Below are positions 1-11,905 of a DNA stretch of 64,000 nucleotides, piece by piece. The stretch spans positions 13,559,253 through 13,623,252 of the forward strand of contig CM075939.1 of assembly GCA_038030265.1 (NCBI GenBank), written 5' to 3'. Each line of letters opens with the position of its first letter. The stretch's first letter is position 1. Position numbers and translations under genes: made by a program. The stretch is from Corythucha ciliata (taxonomy: Eukaryota > Arthropoda > Insecta > Hemiptera > Tingidae). Below the pieces are notes generated by a model. That model was not told the DNA's origin and searched no databases. It saw only the letters and a list, made by a program, of their open reading frames with translations.

Positions 1-330
1 GTATCTATGGCTAAAACTGTGAAAAAGCGTTCATTCACGGTGTCTCGATGAAACTTTCAGACTAAAATTGAGAAAAAATCGCTGATTCGCGGTGTATAGA
101 TATGCCACACTAAGGCTAAAATGAAGAAAAAAAAAACACGCTAATTTGCTGTTCTTTGGTAAAATTAATACGTGCCCCGGTTTATGCTTTTTTGCAAGCG
201 CAAAAAGACAAAAATGCAACAAAAAGGCTAACAAAATAAAAAAGTCGCTTGTTCAAGACTATAAAAGTGAGGGAAAAAATCGAGAAAATTGGCAACTGAA
301 ATGATAAAAAATTGACCATTCACGGAAAAG
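1..330 (+). repeat. Satellite family A, forward block
   Basis: About ten diverged copies of a ~30-bp monomer whose recurring words are TTCRCGGT/GGCTAAAA and ATTGAGAAAAA. Individual copies differ by substitutions and short indels, so this is an old, degraded array. The block is cut off by the window start, so its true left edge is unknown. It ends where the sequence upstream of the non-LTR fragment begins. Confidence 0.8.
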
Positions 331-489
331 CTCATTAACTGTAAAACTGTAGTGCTCCTAGTACGATTTCCGAAGGTTTGACTGAACCGCACGTACGAGC
401 AATTAAGTCATTTAAGCGGTGAAGTAGGAAAGTTAGCGTCAGATATTGATCAGGCGACCGAAAAATCTGCACTAGGACTTGTGGGGTGT
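331..489. other. Unassigned spacer between satellite A and the RT fragment
   Basis: This stretch is neither satellite nor clearly reverse transcriptase. On the minus strand it holds an open frame (335-523) of 62 codons containing FRSPDQYLTLTFLLHRLNDL. That has ordinary protein-like composition, but I do not recognise it. It may belong to another mobile element in the opposite orientation, into or beside which the non-LTR fragment was inserted. Confidence 0.35.
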
Positions 490-1545
490 ATTTTGTATAG
501 CTATAGCTCGTAGCAATGTGCAACAGCTACATCGAGTTACAGAGTTAATTCTTAATACATATGAGGACAAAAAAGTTTGTCTCGGAGCATTCTTAGACAC
601 GAAGAAAGCCTTCGAGTCTGGCATGATGATCTGCTGTATAAACTGAAAAATCATGTCCCCGACACGTATTACCGACTTATGCAGTCTTACTTGACCGGGC
701 GTACCTTCTTCGTTAAGTGTGGCGATGCTATCTCAGCTTCAAAAGCAATCACTGCTGGGGTTCCCCAAGGCAGCGTCCTGGGGCCGCTCCTCTATTTAAT
801 CTACACCAGCGACTTTCCTGCACCGCAAGGCATAACGCTTTCTCAGTTTGCCGACGATGTCGCCGCGTTCAGCCAGGAGAATACCAGTGAGCAAGCAGCG
901 ACCTCGCTGCACAATTTTCTGGATGAAGTTGGAAAATGGTGCAACCACTGGAGGGTGAAATGAACACCTCAAGATCTTCCCTGATTAACTTCAATAATAA
1001 AATTAGAAACGCTTCTTCCCCCACTGACAAATTCAAGAGCGAGGTGTTGCCAAAAGGAGAATCTGTCAAATATCTTTGAATCCACCTAGATACCAAACTG
1101 ACATGGAAAAACCAAATAAAAAGCACTATCCATCGGGTTTGCAACAGAATTCAGAAGCTGAAATTCCTTCTTGATAGTAGATCTACCCTAACGCTTCAAC
1201 ACAAACGACTTCTCTACCTAACCCTAATTCGACCGATCTGGCAGTATGCCTGGACTGTGGGGAAGTGCGGCTAAAAGTCACATAGCTCGAATACAAGCTC
1301 TACAAAATCGTACATTGAGACTCATCACTGGCGCTCCATGGTACGTCAGAGGCTCCGTCCTGTATTCCGACCTGGACATCCCGGAAGTGTCCCACGTCAT
1401 CGAAAATTCTTACGTGCGACTCCGGTCTAATATGATAACCCATGGTAACCCCCTGGTACGCCAAATAATTGAGGAGCCTCCACCTCCCCCCAGTGCGTGT
1501 CGCCTAAAAAGAAAACGCACTCAGGACGTCATCGCAGGATGTATA
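490..1545 (+). pseudogene. Jockey-like reverse transcriptase, broken
   Basis: This fragment would have encoded the RT of a non-LTR retrotransposon, which copies element RNA at a nicked chromosomal target. Motifs appear in order but in different frames. NVQQLHRVTELILNTYE and LGAFLDTKKAFE (about 510-618) are in one frame. ITAGVPQGSVLGPLL and the catalytic-type FADDVAAF (about 750-870) are in the next, which closes at a TGA at 961-963. A C-terminal segment with YL followed by an in-frame TGA at 1077-1079, then LTLIRPIWQYAW, is in a third frame. LQNRTLRLITGAPWYV and the tail to about 1545 return to the second frame. The last three motifs are typical of the region after the palm in jockey-group RTs. 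At least three frame changes and one further stop make this a pseudogene. The RT assignment is firm; the subfamily is less so. Confidence 0.85.
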
Positions 1546-1779
1546 GAATCTGGCAGTCTACCGATTAATAGTTATTTATTACTGTTATTTATTAATTTAT
1601 TATTCTGTTCTCATTTGTTATTTCATTTAATACTCTAACCCCCACCACTAGCTAACTTCCAGCCAACTTAGTCTTCTGGTTTGGGGACAATTACTGAATT
1701 GTACCCATTAAACACGTTTCAAGTTCCCAGGCACCCAAATAATCCAACTGTTAGCCCAACTGTAATATTATTATAGAAT

Positions 1780-1800
1780 AATAAAGTAAAAAAAAAAAAA
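1780..1800 (+). other. Poly(A) signal and A-tail of the non-LTR element
   Basis: AATAAA at 1780-1785 is followed two bases later by 13 consecutive A residues. It marks the retrotranscribed 3' terminus of the element above. Confidence 0.65.
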
Positions 1801-3520
1801 GGAACATGAAAAATAAAATAAAACTGTATAGGGCAATTATAACTTACTGCGTGGAACGAACGAAAGAGTGGAATAGCGGATCTCAGACTCACCTGAAACA
1901 AAAGAGAAAAAACAACGTTAAATGACACAAGTTATTACACGCAGTGCATGTTCTATTGAATTTCGCCATAAGTAACCCCCCCACGTCTCCATCACAATGG
2001 TACAGGCCGGGGAAATTCTCAGTCTCCTTTAGAGCTGTAATAGGCTCTACATTAAAGCCTCATTCACTCTCTCTCACTCTCTTTCTCTCTCTATGTACAC
2101 CCCTTTTCGTTTTCCTCTAATGCTTTCCCTATCAACTACAGGAGAGGAGTCTCTCATTACGAATTTACGTCCTATTAGGCTATATACAGCAGAACGGAGA
2201 GGCAGTGAACACGTTAAGACCGACTGTTTGAGGTTTCGGTAGGTGCGGGTGCGGAGGCCTGAATTATTTACCAATCCACAAATACGGTAAAAGGTGCTAA
2301 GACGCTTTTTGCCGTTAGTTTCAATCTGTGCAATAAACGCTCCCAAATCAATTCTCACAGGGATGTGCCTTCTTGTTGTGTGCTTCATTTTTTGCAAGGA
2401 TGAAGGATGAAACAGTTTCAACGGGGGAACGATTCGCAGCTCAGATTGCTCTCTACATCGTCAACTCACTGTTTTAGACCACGTATCATTTTCCGGAGGG
2501 AGGTTTGCAGGGAGTGGCCAGGAAGACATTAATGTAATGGGATTAACTTCACGGTTTTTCTTAAGTCTCACACTTATCCTTTTAAAGCATTCTTTGAAGT
2601 TTTTTTTTTTTTTTTTTGCGGAAAACCCTCGAGTTCAAAAGTGTCCGCTCACCCTCCTCCGTACTCAACTCATTAAAACGACCAGTTTGTCCTGCCTCTC
2701 GCTTACCTAATTGCCTGGGTGGGCTCATTGAAATATAGTGAAAAACGAAGCCTTGATGGAGTGGCGGGGATAGGGAGATCGTGTATTTTAATCGAAAAAG
2801 GCATCCCCCTCCATTGGTGTATGAATGGGTCTTTTTGCTGTCTCTCGCCTTTCGAGGGACCGCTTCAAAAGTCCGTAAAATCGGGTGTGGTTGGGAGGGG
2901 GGGGGGAGGCTTCCCTTTTAGACCCGGCATCGGCAGCCTGAGCGTATGCCCATCAAGCACGTTCTCTCAACGTCCTCCCTCTTTCCAATATATTTTACAA
3001 ATGGACGAACAAATCCGTTAATCTTCATCCCCTCCACTCCCCAGCCCGTTCAAAAACGTACCTAGCAACTTAAATGACCCCCACCAGAACTTCGTTTTAG
3101 CATTCAAGTTTAATTACGCTCGAATTTATCCGATATTCTCACTCCCTCTGGTAATACCGCACCGGCTACCCGCACTTGCAATGGGCGAGGATAACGATTA
3201 AGTTGAATGAAAAACAGGTTCTCATTTTTCAATTTTGTATTCGAATGGTGGTAGGGTGGTTGGGGGTGGATTTGTTACTCACTCACTCGGCTTAAAACGC
3301 ACTATTTTAGCCCTATGGCACAAAATCTTGTAAATATATTTGTTTTTATATCTGAGCTTACGAGATCAAATACAACAAATTAGTGGAAATCAAATCCGTT
3401 TGGGAAACTTTTCTTAATGGGTAACCATCTTGAACAGCTTAAGGGAGGGGAGGGGAGAGCTGCACAGAATATTCCTCACCCCCCTCCAATTTTCGCCAAC
3501 TGGCGCTGCCGGTCTGCGTG
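1801..3520. other. Gene-poor low-copy DNA
   Basis: No recognisable exon or RNA gene. It contains a CT-rich microsatellite (about 2063-2093), a poly(T) run (about 2600-2618) and a G-run cluster (about 2895-2910). Short open frames here look random: low-complexity translations and no family motifs. Confidence 0.5.
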
Positions 3521-3720
3521 CCCGAGGCTAAAATTTATAGATTTAATGCGCTTGGTCACACGGGTAAAGAGCAGAAGACATCATTCAGGTCAAAAATTTA
3601 GAAAAAGAGCTCGTTCACCGGAGAAAATCCATAAAAAATACATTATGGTTGAGTAAAAACGCCCATTCACGGCTAAAATTGAGAAAAAGCTCTGTAAATA
3701 AAAATAGCGCGGGATTTGGT
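3521..3720 (+). repeat. Satellite family A, short degraded block
   Basis: Several diverged monomers, the clearest near 3660-3695 with TTCACGGCTAAAATTGAG. It is followed by a 17-nt poly(T) run at 3732-3748 and about 100 bp of unassigned sequence before satellite B. Confidence 0.6.
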
Positions 3721-3839
3721 AGCCTCGGGGCTTTTTTTTTTTTTTTTTACGGCTTTTTTTGATCGCTTGGTACGTACTCGGGCTACGTAAGATCCCACGG
3801 CAGGGCCATGACAAATAGCCGCAAAATTGCGACATTTTG

Positions 3840-5175
3840 GAGGCAAATACCAGTGACATTGGCAGTTTACTGTCTGAAATTCACGATATTCCAAATTTTA
3901 CGTGCCAAGCCCTCAACAGCGCTCAAAGCCCGGGCAAATATAACCTCAAAATTACATCTCTCGGAGCTTAAAATCTGAGAAATTAAAAGTTTCGGATCAA
4001 AATATCCGCGAATTGCTTGTTTCCGGGCTTTATTCTGGCAAAATTTCTAGGCTCGTGGTCTTTAATTTCGCGATATATCGCGGCCAATAAGACAGCGTCC
4101 CCTAACGAATTTCCGCAAAGCCGCTTCGTTTTTTAAAGAAAAATATTCGCGAACTTGGAAGTTTCCAGCCTGAATATTCGTGATTTAAAGTATTTTGCTG
4201 TTTAGAGCAAAATTACAAGATTGAGGCCATTTTTGTGTTTAGTGAAGAGAGCCTGGACCCTCCGGGATGACAGTCCTCGACTCAGCCAACAGCCTTTCGA
4301 ATAAACGTGCTATTGCAACATTAAGCGCTGAACGTTAAGTTTGCAAGTTTCAGTGTCCAAAATTGAGCGAAATTTCAAGTTTTCCGGATGAATAAATTGA
4401 ACGCATTTGCGTCCTAATTTAAGTGAAATAGCAAGCTTTGGCTCTTAGTTCGTAAAATTGTACTTTCGACCACTTTTTAGCAGTGAATCTGATGTTGAGG
4501 CAAAACGGTTAACTACGATATTGAAAGTTTCTTGCCCGATTGAAAGTCCATAATGCCTTCACCCATACGAAAATGCAAGTTTCAAGTCTTTATTCTGCAA
4601 CCGACCCCCTTGAACTTGACGAATACCCGGAAATAGGAGGTTTTATGGCCGCGTGCGGCGCATGGCGGTTTTATCCGCGGCTTTCAGGTCCTAATTCCTG
4701 CAAATATTACAATAGTTTCAGTTTTTTTTTTGTAACGGCTAAACTGACTTTAGCTGATCAGCGCTTAAAGCCTGACAAATTCTCACGAAAAATGGAAGTT
4801 TTCTGACTGAATATCCGCAAAATTGACATTTCGGGTATTTTTTTTCCTCGAAATTGCCATAGTCAGGGCCTATTTAGGTCGGTGGAACCCTCTGGGCTAG
4901 CCGGTACCAAACAGTGCCAAAAGCCTGACGAATATACCAAAGAAATTGAAAGTTTCATGATGGCTTCATCAGCGCGATTGCAAGTTACGGTTCTTAATTT
5001 ATGCTGAGAAACTACAAGTTTTGGGACTTTTTTTTCTCTGTTTTCAGTGGCCGCCGACCGGAACTGGATCAATCCAACCGCACCCGAGAGAGCGCCCTAA
5101 GCTTCATGAAACCATTAACCCTCCCATCCCCACAACCAATCATTATCCGACGAGTTCACCATTGAGACGATAAAT
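3840..5175 (+). repeat. Satellite family B
   Basis: Diverged ~30-bp repeats built on words such as AATTGCAAGTTTCGGG and GTCTTAATTTC with CCGCGAAA linkers. They are punctuated by a non-monomeric segment that recurs in other B blocks (near 4255, 4885 and 5050 here), with the words GACCCTC, GGGCTAGCCGG and CCTGACGAATA. The recurring insert implies a longer unit of several hundred bp. The end, with GCGCCCTAAGCTT, is shared with a second B block near 57940. Confidence 0.7.
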
Positions 5176-5249
5176 CTCGAGGGCTCATAGGGAAATGCGA
5201 AAATCTGCCAACCTTTCAGTCTTGAGTTAGAGCTACGCCCATGGTGTTT

Positions 5250-7540
5250 GTGAATGAAGGGCTTGGCAAAGGGCTTTCAGGACAGAATTGACAAAGTCGT
5301 CGTTCGCGGGGCAAGTTCGCGGCTATAAGTTTGGCTGAGTTGGCGAGAAAGCGCCCTTTTGTACTTTCTTGATGAAAACTCAAGACTATTATTGAGAAAT
5401 CGCTAATTAACAACGAAACGTGGGGGAAAACGCTAGAATGCAGTCCGCAGCTTAAATTGGGCGAAACCCCCCCCCCCTAATTCAAGGCTATAAAAGGAGA
5501 AAAAATTGCGGCAAAAATTGAAGAAAATAGAAAAAAAAGATTCTAAAATTGAGCAAAATGACAGTTTCCCACCAAAAGTTGAGAGAAATATAGTCCATTC
5601 GCGGACAAAAAAAGAAAATATGCTAATTCGCGGCAGAATTTGCAAAAACAACGCTAATACCCAGTAAAAATTTAGAAAAATCCCAAATTAATTCATGGTT
5701 AAAATGGCTGAAAATCGCCAATTCACGGATGAAATTGAGAAAAAGTGCCAACCAGTGGCTAAAATTAGGACAAAAGCTGATTCGCGGCCAAAATTTAAAA
5801 AAAAATCGCCGATTAAATCACGACTAAAATGGAAATAATCGCTAATTCGCAGATGAAATTGAGAAGAAGCGGAAATTCACGGAAAAACTGCATCACAAAA
5901 CGTTAGTACCTACGCGGATACAAATGAACAGTTAATGCCAAGAAAAAGGCTAATTCGCGGCTGAAATTGAGCGAAACACAGATTCGCGGCTATAAAATCG
6001 AGAAAACTGAAATCCGCGGTTTCCGAAGGCATATACTTCGAGGCTAAAACTGAGAAAACGAACTACTTCATAGTTAAAACTGAAACAAAATTGCTCATGC
6101 GGTGATGAAATTATATAAAAAAACGCGAATTCGGAGAAAAATCACTAATTTCACGGCTAAAATCTATAAAAATTCTATTTTACAGCTCAAAGATTGAGAT
6201 AGAATGTAGTATAATTCGCTACTAAAATAATAAATTGATAATTTTGCAGAAAACAATTGAGGAAAACGTTAATTCGTCGATAAAATTGTGATAAATCGCT
6301 AATTTACGGGATAAATAAGCTATTGCACTGGTAAAATGGAGTAAAAGCGCTAATTCACTGTGGGATTTGAGAAAAAAGATAATTAGCGGGTATAATTTAA
6401 AAAAATGCTAATCGCGGATAAAATTGAGCAAAATCGCCAATTGACGGTTAAATTGGAGAAAAACGCTAAATTTGCGGCTAAAATTGAGTGAAACGCTGAT
6501 CCAGAAAATTCGAATCCGTGGTTTCCAAAGGAAACTTCGAGGCTAGAACTGAGAAAAATAATTGATTCATAGCTAAAAGTGGAACAAAATTACTAATGAA
6601 GTGCTAGGATTTGAAAAACGCAAATTCACGGATAATACTGAGAATAATCACTAATTTTCGCGGCTAAAATCAGGAAAAATGCTAATTTACAGCTCAAATT
6701 GAGAAAAAGGTCTTGATTCGTTGCTTTAAAAAATGCCTAATTTTCAGTTAAAGTGAGGAAGACATTAATTCGTCGCCAAAATTGAGATACATCGCTAACT
6801 CACGGGATAAATACGCTACATCGCTGTTAAAATTAAGAAAACCGGTAATTCACGGTGGGCTTTGAGAAGAATCGCTAATTCACGGATAAAGTGCAGAAAA
6901 AATGCTAATTTGGGGCCAAAATTAAGGAAAATCGCATATAAAATGGAAAAAACACTAAATTCAAGGGTAAAATTGAGCCAAACGCTGATTCGCTGATGGA
7001 AAAATCACAAATTGACAACTCATGTCAAGAAAAATGCTAATTCGCGGTGAAAATTGAGAAAAACGCTAAATTCGTGGCTAAAATTAAGCAAAACGCGGAT
7101 TCGTCGCTAAAGGCGAGAAAATTGAACTCCGTGGTTTCTGAAGGCAAAAAATGAGAAAAAGAGTTAATTCATGGCTTAAAGTGAAACGAAATTGTCTAAT
7201 TTGTAGCAAAAATGAAGGAAATAAACGCCAATTCCAAAGAAATCGCAACTTAAATGCTAAAACTGAAAAGACGTGAGAAACAATTTCAATTTGTGGGCTA
7301 AAATTGATAATACGCCTATTCGTGGTTTCTGAAGGATACAATGTTGTTAATTGAAAAAATGGAAAATTCATTGCTAATAATATGGGTGAAAAAAATGGGC
7401 TTAGTTCGCGGCCAAAGTTGAGAAAAACGTTACTTGCGGCTAAAAATTGACAGTAAAACACTCATCCGGGGTTAAAATGAGACAAAATCGCCCATTAATA
7501 GCTTAAATTGCGCGTAAGCGCTAATTGGTGGTGTGGTGTA
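5250..7540 (+). repeat. Satellite family A, large array with higher-order order
   Basis: About 75 diverged monomers of ~30 bp, core AATTCGCGGCTAAAATTGAG. Inside the array a distinctive monomer containing GTGGTTTCC..AAGG recurs (at 6019, 6521 and 7134, then 7325). The monomers following the first two markers match each other in the same order over about 400 bp, giving a higher-order unit of about 502 bp and a related longer spacing of 613 bp. The 7134 marker is preceded by matching sequence but followed by a less similar one. No coding potential: open frames follow the repeat. Confidence 0.8.
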
Positions 7541-10500
7541 GTGTATGAGTTGTTCAGAAAGCGCCGAAATTTTGCTACTTAGTTTGTACTTTATGCACTG
7601 GAAAGGCGCTAGAGGCCCAAAACTGAAAATGTGGAGGCAATTGAGCCACAAGGAGGGGCTCAGGTGAGTTTAACAATAAGAGTGAGACGTATAAAACTGG
7701 ATGGTTGGGAGGGGGGGAGGATGGCTAACCTGCGGCGGCGTCATATTCACTTACCAGTTTGATCATGCTCTGAACCAATTTCTTTTGGGTTGTCCAAACG
7801 CTGCAGTAAAGGAGCAAAATTGATCGCTATTATCGACCCAAAAAATGAGAGTTTCGCGATGACGTTGGTTTCGGCCGTAGCTCGGGCCATACATCGAGCG
7901 GGCTCTTTCCTATAAGGAATCACAGCACGGGAAAATTTGTGTGGCCCCTGAAAAAGATCCAAAGCGGCCAAAAACGCCAGAATCACGAAGAAAATCCCGT
8001 GAGGGGGATGGGGGGAAATCCGTTGCAATTTTTGAATTCCCCGTTCCGTTAAACCCCACGATACGCATCATATTCATCCAATGGCCATTTATTTGTATGT
8101 AAAAATCGTCCAAAACTATTCTTAAGGGATAACCACCGCCTATTTGACTGTTTTAATATTGATTTCAATGTTCGGGGCTTAAACTTTGCGGATCAAGAGA
8201 GTTAAAATGAACGGTGAACTATCGGAGTGACGGGAAGGGGTAGGGAGGATGGGTGTTTTCTTTTAGCAGTATTTTTGTATTTTAGTGGTTTTTTTTTCCC
8301 CCCCCATCGAGTGTGACAGTCCAGAACAAGAAAGCCAAGAAGTGGTTGGATTCCAAGTTGTTTCCCTTCATGCGTTTCCTCTCAACGCACACAGCCATTC
8401 CTCCGCCACTCATGGCACTTTATACCACCCGGGGAGGAACACCCTTTTTCGTGATTTGTGACCTATTGTTACCGAATGGAGCTGTGCGGAGGGAGACGAT
8501 AAAGCAAACCGCTGAAAACACACTTGACTATGAGAAGTGCGTAGATGGGGCTGTAAAAAAACAAGTCAGATGTTCGATATCAAATAGCATAGCTGTGGTA
8601 GTGTGCTTGAAATTCAGGAATTCAGTGCCCGCCGATTCAGATTTATTTCTTCAAGAGCGATGGAATAGGTAAATGAAAAGGGCTGCAAAGTATTGTTGCC
8701 TGAGAATAAATAAACACAAGCCAGTTGAGCCTCAAAGTTACGTAAAAAGTTTGGTATAAACAACCATAGTTGCTTAATGAGTAAGAAATTAAACAAAAGG
8801 GATTTATAATAAATAATAAGAGATAAATAAAAAGTCTTGAGCCCGCAAAAAATGATAAAAAGAGTTTTTCTTGTATGGTAAAAAATTGCTTAAAGCTTCT
8901 TCAATTCATCCTCACTGCTGTTTTTTTGCCATTCTTCTTTTTCTTTGTTAAATCACAAAAGGAAGTTTTCCCCCGGCTGCTTTTCGAAATTGAAAATTGA
9001 AAGAAAACTGTCTGAAAAAAAAAAAAAAAAAAAAAATCGCAGATTTTAATAATAACCAATACGACGAGGGTGTCGACTTGTCGAGGTCGTCACCAAAAGT
9101 TACACACATATGCCAAAAGTTACACCATTCAACGATACTACGACTGGGGAGATGAATAACGACAGCACACCTCACTTTCATCCATTATCCGACCCCCTCC
9201 CACACCTTCCACTATTCTGTTACAATCGTTGAATTAATGAACGCAACGAGTGTTCCATTTCCATTAGCATTGTAAATTATATTGCCTTTAATACTTAAGT
9301 CTTCATCTCTGGAGAATTTGCGCGGTTCTCCTCCCCTAGCCGCACACACTGCATAAAAGGAAAAGCGTACAATAGGTAATAATGCAGTTTAGCGTCACTA
9401 TTGACGTCCTAACGAGACGTATTTATACAGTGGCTTAGTTGAAAATAATAAAGGAAACAGTGGTGACATAAATCGGAGAATAAGCGAAGGATGAAGGTCC
9501 CAACTTTTTCTACGTAAGATTTTTAACGCCGGCGACAACGCGACGCTTCCAGTCTACGTGGCTGAGATTTATCACCTTTTCCCAATGGTCTTGAGTGGAG
9601 GGGGACGCTGAGGGGATAAAAATAAAAAGTTACTGTTAAAAACAATTTTTAGCGCGGAGAAAAAAGAAACTTTAAAACCTTGAATTATTGAGTAGAAGGG
9701 GCTCGCGACCATCTTTGTTTCTGAGCACGGCACAATGCGTCACGCGTCAAGACAGAAAAAATGAGAGCTACAGAGGGGAAAAATACAAACAATTCATAAC
9801 CCAAACTTGTTTCTGTTATTTAAGGGACGAAAATAGGATATAGTTCAATATCGATGTCCTTGTCGACACCAACCCCTTTCTCGATAAAAAGAACCCGTGC
9901 TATCGGCTCTCTAATCCCTTACGCCCTTCCAACCCCTGCACCGAGTACCCTCTATTTCTTCTTTTTTTCCCTCCGTTGTTGTCGTCTTTTCATTGTCGGT
10001 TCTCACTTTCAGACTCTATTCATCCCTCCCCCCCACCCATCACGTCATTCCATTTGTACTCTTTTACTCTCAATATATTTTGTACATGCCCTCAAGTTCT
10101 ATTGGGATTCCTTTCTCTGAAATTCCCACATCGTTTTCCGGAGAACCATTTATAAGGAATCGGAAAAGCTTAGAGCCTTTTTGTTTTTTGTTTAATCGTT
10201 TTCAAAGTGCAGCGTAAATGGCTCTTAGTTCTTACAATAAAAAACGATTATTTTGTTTGATGATAAAATGTCTGTACACTCACCTCGGCATCTTTATAAT
10301 ACTTAGTTATCAGTCTAATGTAAAACTTAAAGTAAACAACCCATTATTCTCTCGACGATTGAGACCGAACGATTTATTATATAAAAGTTTGTTTTTTTCT
10401 CACACCAAAAACCTTGAAGGTTCCTCTCTTTGGAAACTGTTAATAATCGAAGAGTATAACAGTCGGAAAGCGATGCACATATTTATTTAGCACTTTCTAC

Positions 10501-11080
10501 AGCGTTTGCCAAATTAAAAGTAAACAAACTTTCGAGTTTCCGCCGCACACATATGAAGATGGAGGAAGAACGGAGAGAAAGAAAAGGTTTTATTCCTCCG
10601 TACATAAGGGGAAGTTGAACGAGTTCGTTGATATGCATGTTATGTATGTATTCAGTGGGAAAACTCGACTGAAGGAAAGCTGTAAGACACCTTGGGTATT
10701 AGAAAAAAAGCTTCAAAGTGTTGTTTTTGCCTCTTTCTTTTTCACTTTTTTGGTGCATATGTTTATACCGGCAAAGTGGGAAATCCGCAGGCATTTTGTG
10801 GGAAATGCCTACGCATCTTTCACCCTGCGATTGATGTCTGGGGTCAAGTGCTTCACACACGGTAGGTACATCCCTATCTCGGAAAACTTTGAGCCGGTAG
10901 CCTGCGGCAGCCTGAGCCGTTTCTATAGCACTCTCGGGGCCTCTCAGGAGAGAAGTATAAACGGGGAACCCCATACCATAGGGGGGGGGGCATAGCCATG
11001 AGGGGGGTTAGGGTGGACAGCAGACCACTGTTCTTCCAAGTCTCTTTGTTAGAAACCAGCTACAATAGGAAAACGTCAAT
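7541..11080. other. Gene-poor low-copy DNA
   Basis: About 3.5 kb without a recognisable gene. It holds poly(A) near 9018-9038, G-runs near 7711-7722 and 10981-10990, and poly(T)/poly(C) near 8288-8305. Open frames up to 126 codons (10615-10995) have no family motifs, and overlapping frames on the other strand are equally open. I see nothing functional that can be supported. Confidence 0.45.
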
Positions 11081-11590
11081 TTGCCCTTCAAATTGGCTGA
11101 TTATCGTTAAAGTCAAACATTTTGCCATTGAAAAAACAAAATGACCTTGAAATTTCACCCGAAAATTCGATTTTCCGCAGGAAAACCGGTCATTTGTCGC
11201 TCAAGGGATAAAATTGATTAAAATCACCCATTCACTGCTGAAATTGAGAAAAGCGCTCATTGACAGCTGAAATTGACAAATCTCAAATTCACAGTTACAA
11301 TTAAGAAAACGCTAACTCATACTTTCCGGAGGTAACTTCGTGACTAACGTAGAGAAAAAGCGATAACTCGTGGCTTTAAAAGCGGAACAAATCGCTAATT
11401 CGCGGCTAAAATTGTCAATAACGCCCACGCGCGCGCTTTTTGAGTAAAGTTCGTGCCTGACACAAAACGAATTCAGCGCTCGAACCCGATTCGCATCTAA
11501 AATTGTGAAAATCACTAAATCGGCGGATAAAACGCCAATTCACAGCTAAAATTGAGGAACATTTTTTCTCTGTCTAATACAATTCGCAGG
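11081..11590 (+). repeat. Satellites H-like then A
   Basis: The first ~130 bp carry words like AATTTCACCCGAAAATTCG, resembling family H. They pass into family A monomers with TTCGCGGCTAAAATTG near 11400. A copy of the A marker monomer (TTTCCGGAGGTAACTTCG) lies near 11322-11340. Confidence 0.6.
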
Positions 11591-11905
11591 TAAAATTGTG
11601 AGAAATAGCCTCAGAATTATACAATTTGGAGCTTAATATCTGCTAAATATCCTCCAAATTGCTAGATTTTGGTCTTAAACTTCGCGAAGTTTCAGGTTTT
11701 TCGTTTTTTTCTTTTTTTTCTTTTTTTTTTTAGAGGGCGCGGACCCAGCCAGACACGACAGCATCCAAATTTGGACAAATATAGTCATGAAATCACGTCA
11801 CTCGGAGCGCAAAATCCAAATAATTTTCCGGTTTCGGGTTTAATGATAGGTGACATTGCCAGTTTCCGGTATTTTACAGGCCATTATAATAGTAAACTTT
11901 TGAAA
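11591..11905 (+). repeat. Satellite family B block
   Basis: B-type monomers (ATTTGGAGCTTAATATCTG, TTTTGGTCTTAAACTTCGCG) with the characteristic insert GGGCGCGGACCC near 11736. A T-rich tract lies at about 11699-11732. Confidence 0.6.

Larger units (their letters stand above)
490..1800 (+). mobile_element. 5'-truncated jockey-like non-LTR retrotransposon
   Basis: A reverse transcriptase reading frame (about 490-1545) is followed by a non-coding tail, an AATAAA signal at 1780-1785 and a run of 13 A at 1788-1800. RT, then 3' UTR, then poly(A) is the expected 3' half of a LINE of the jockey group, and 5' truncation is typical of target-primed insertion. The upstream endonuclease and ORF1 are absent. 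The element is inactive because its frame is broken several times. No target-site duplication was identified because the 5' edge is unclear. Confidence 0.75.

Noticed and set aside
2063..2093. CT-rich tract as a promoter or splice polypyrimidine tract
   Set aside because: Simple microsatellite with no neighbouring exon.
5250..7540. Regular ~30-bp repeats resembling a CRISPR array
   Set aside because: Monomers are contiguous, strongly diverged and without distinct spacers. The window has retrotransposons and SINEs typical of eukaryotes and no cas-like genes.
10615..10995. 126-codon frame as a gene
   Set aside because: A 91-codon frame is open on the opposite strand over the same bases and neither shows family motifs.
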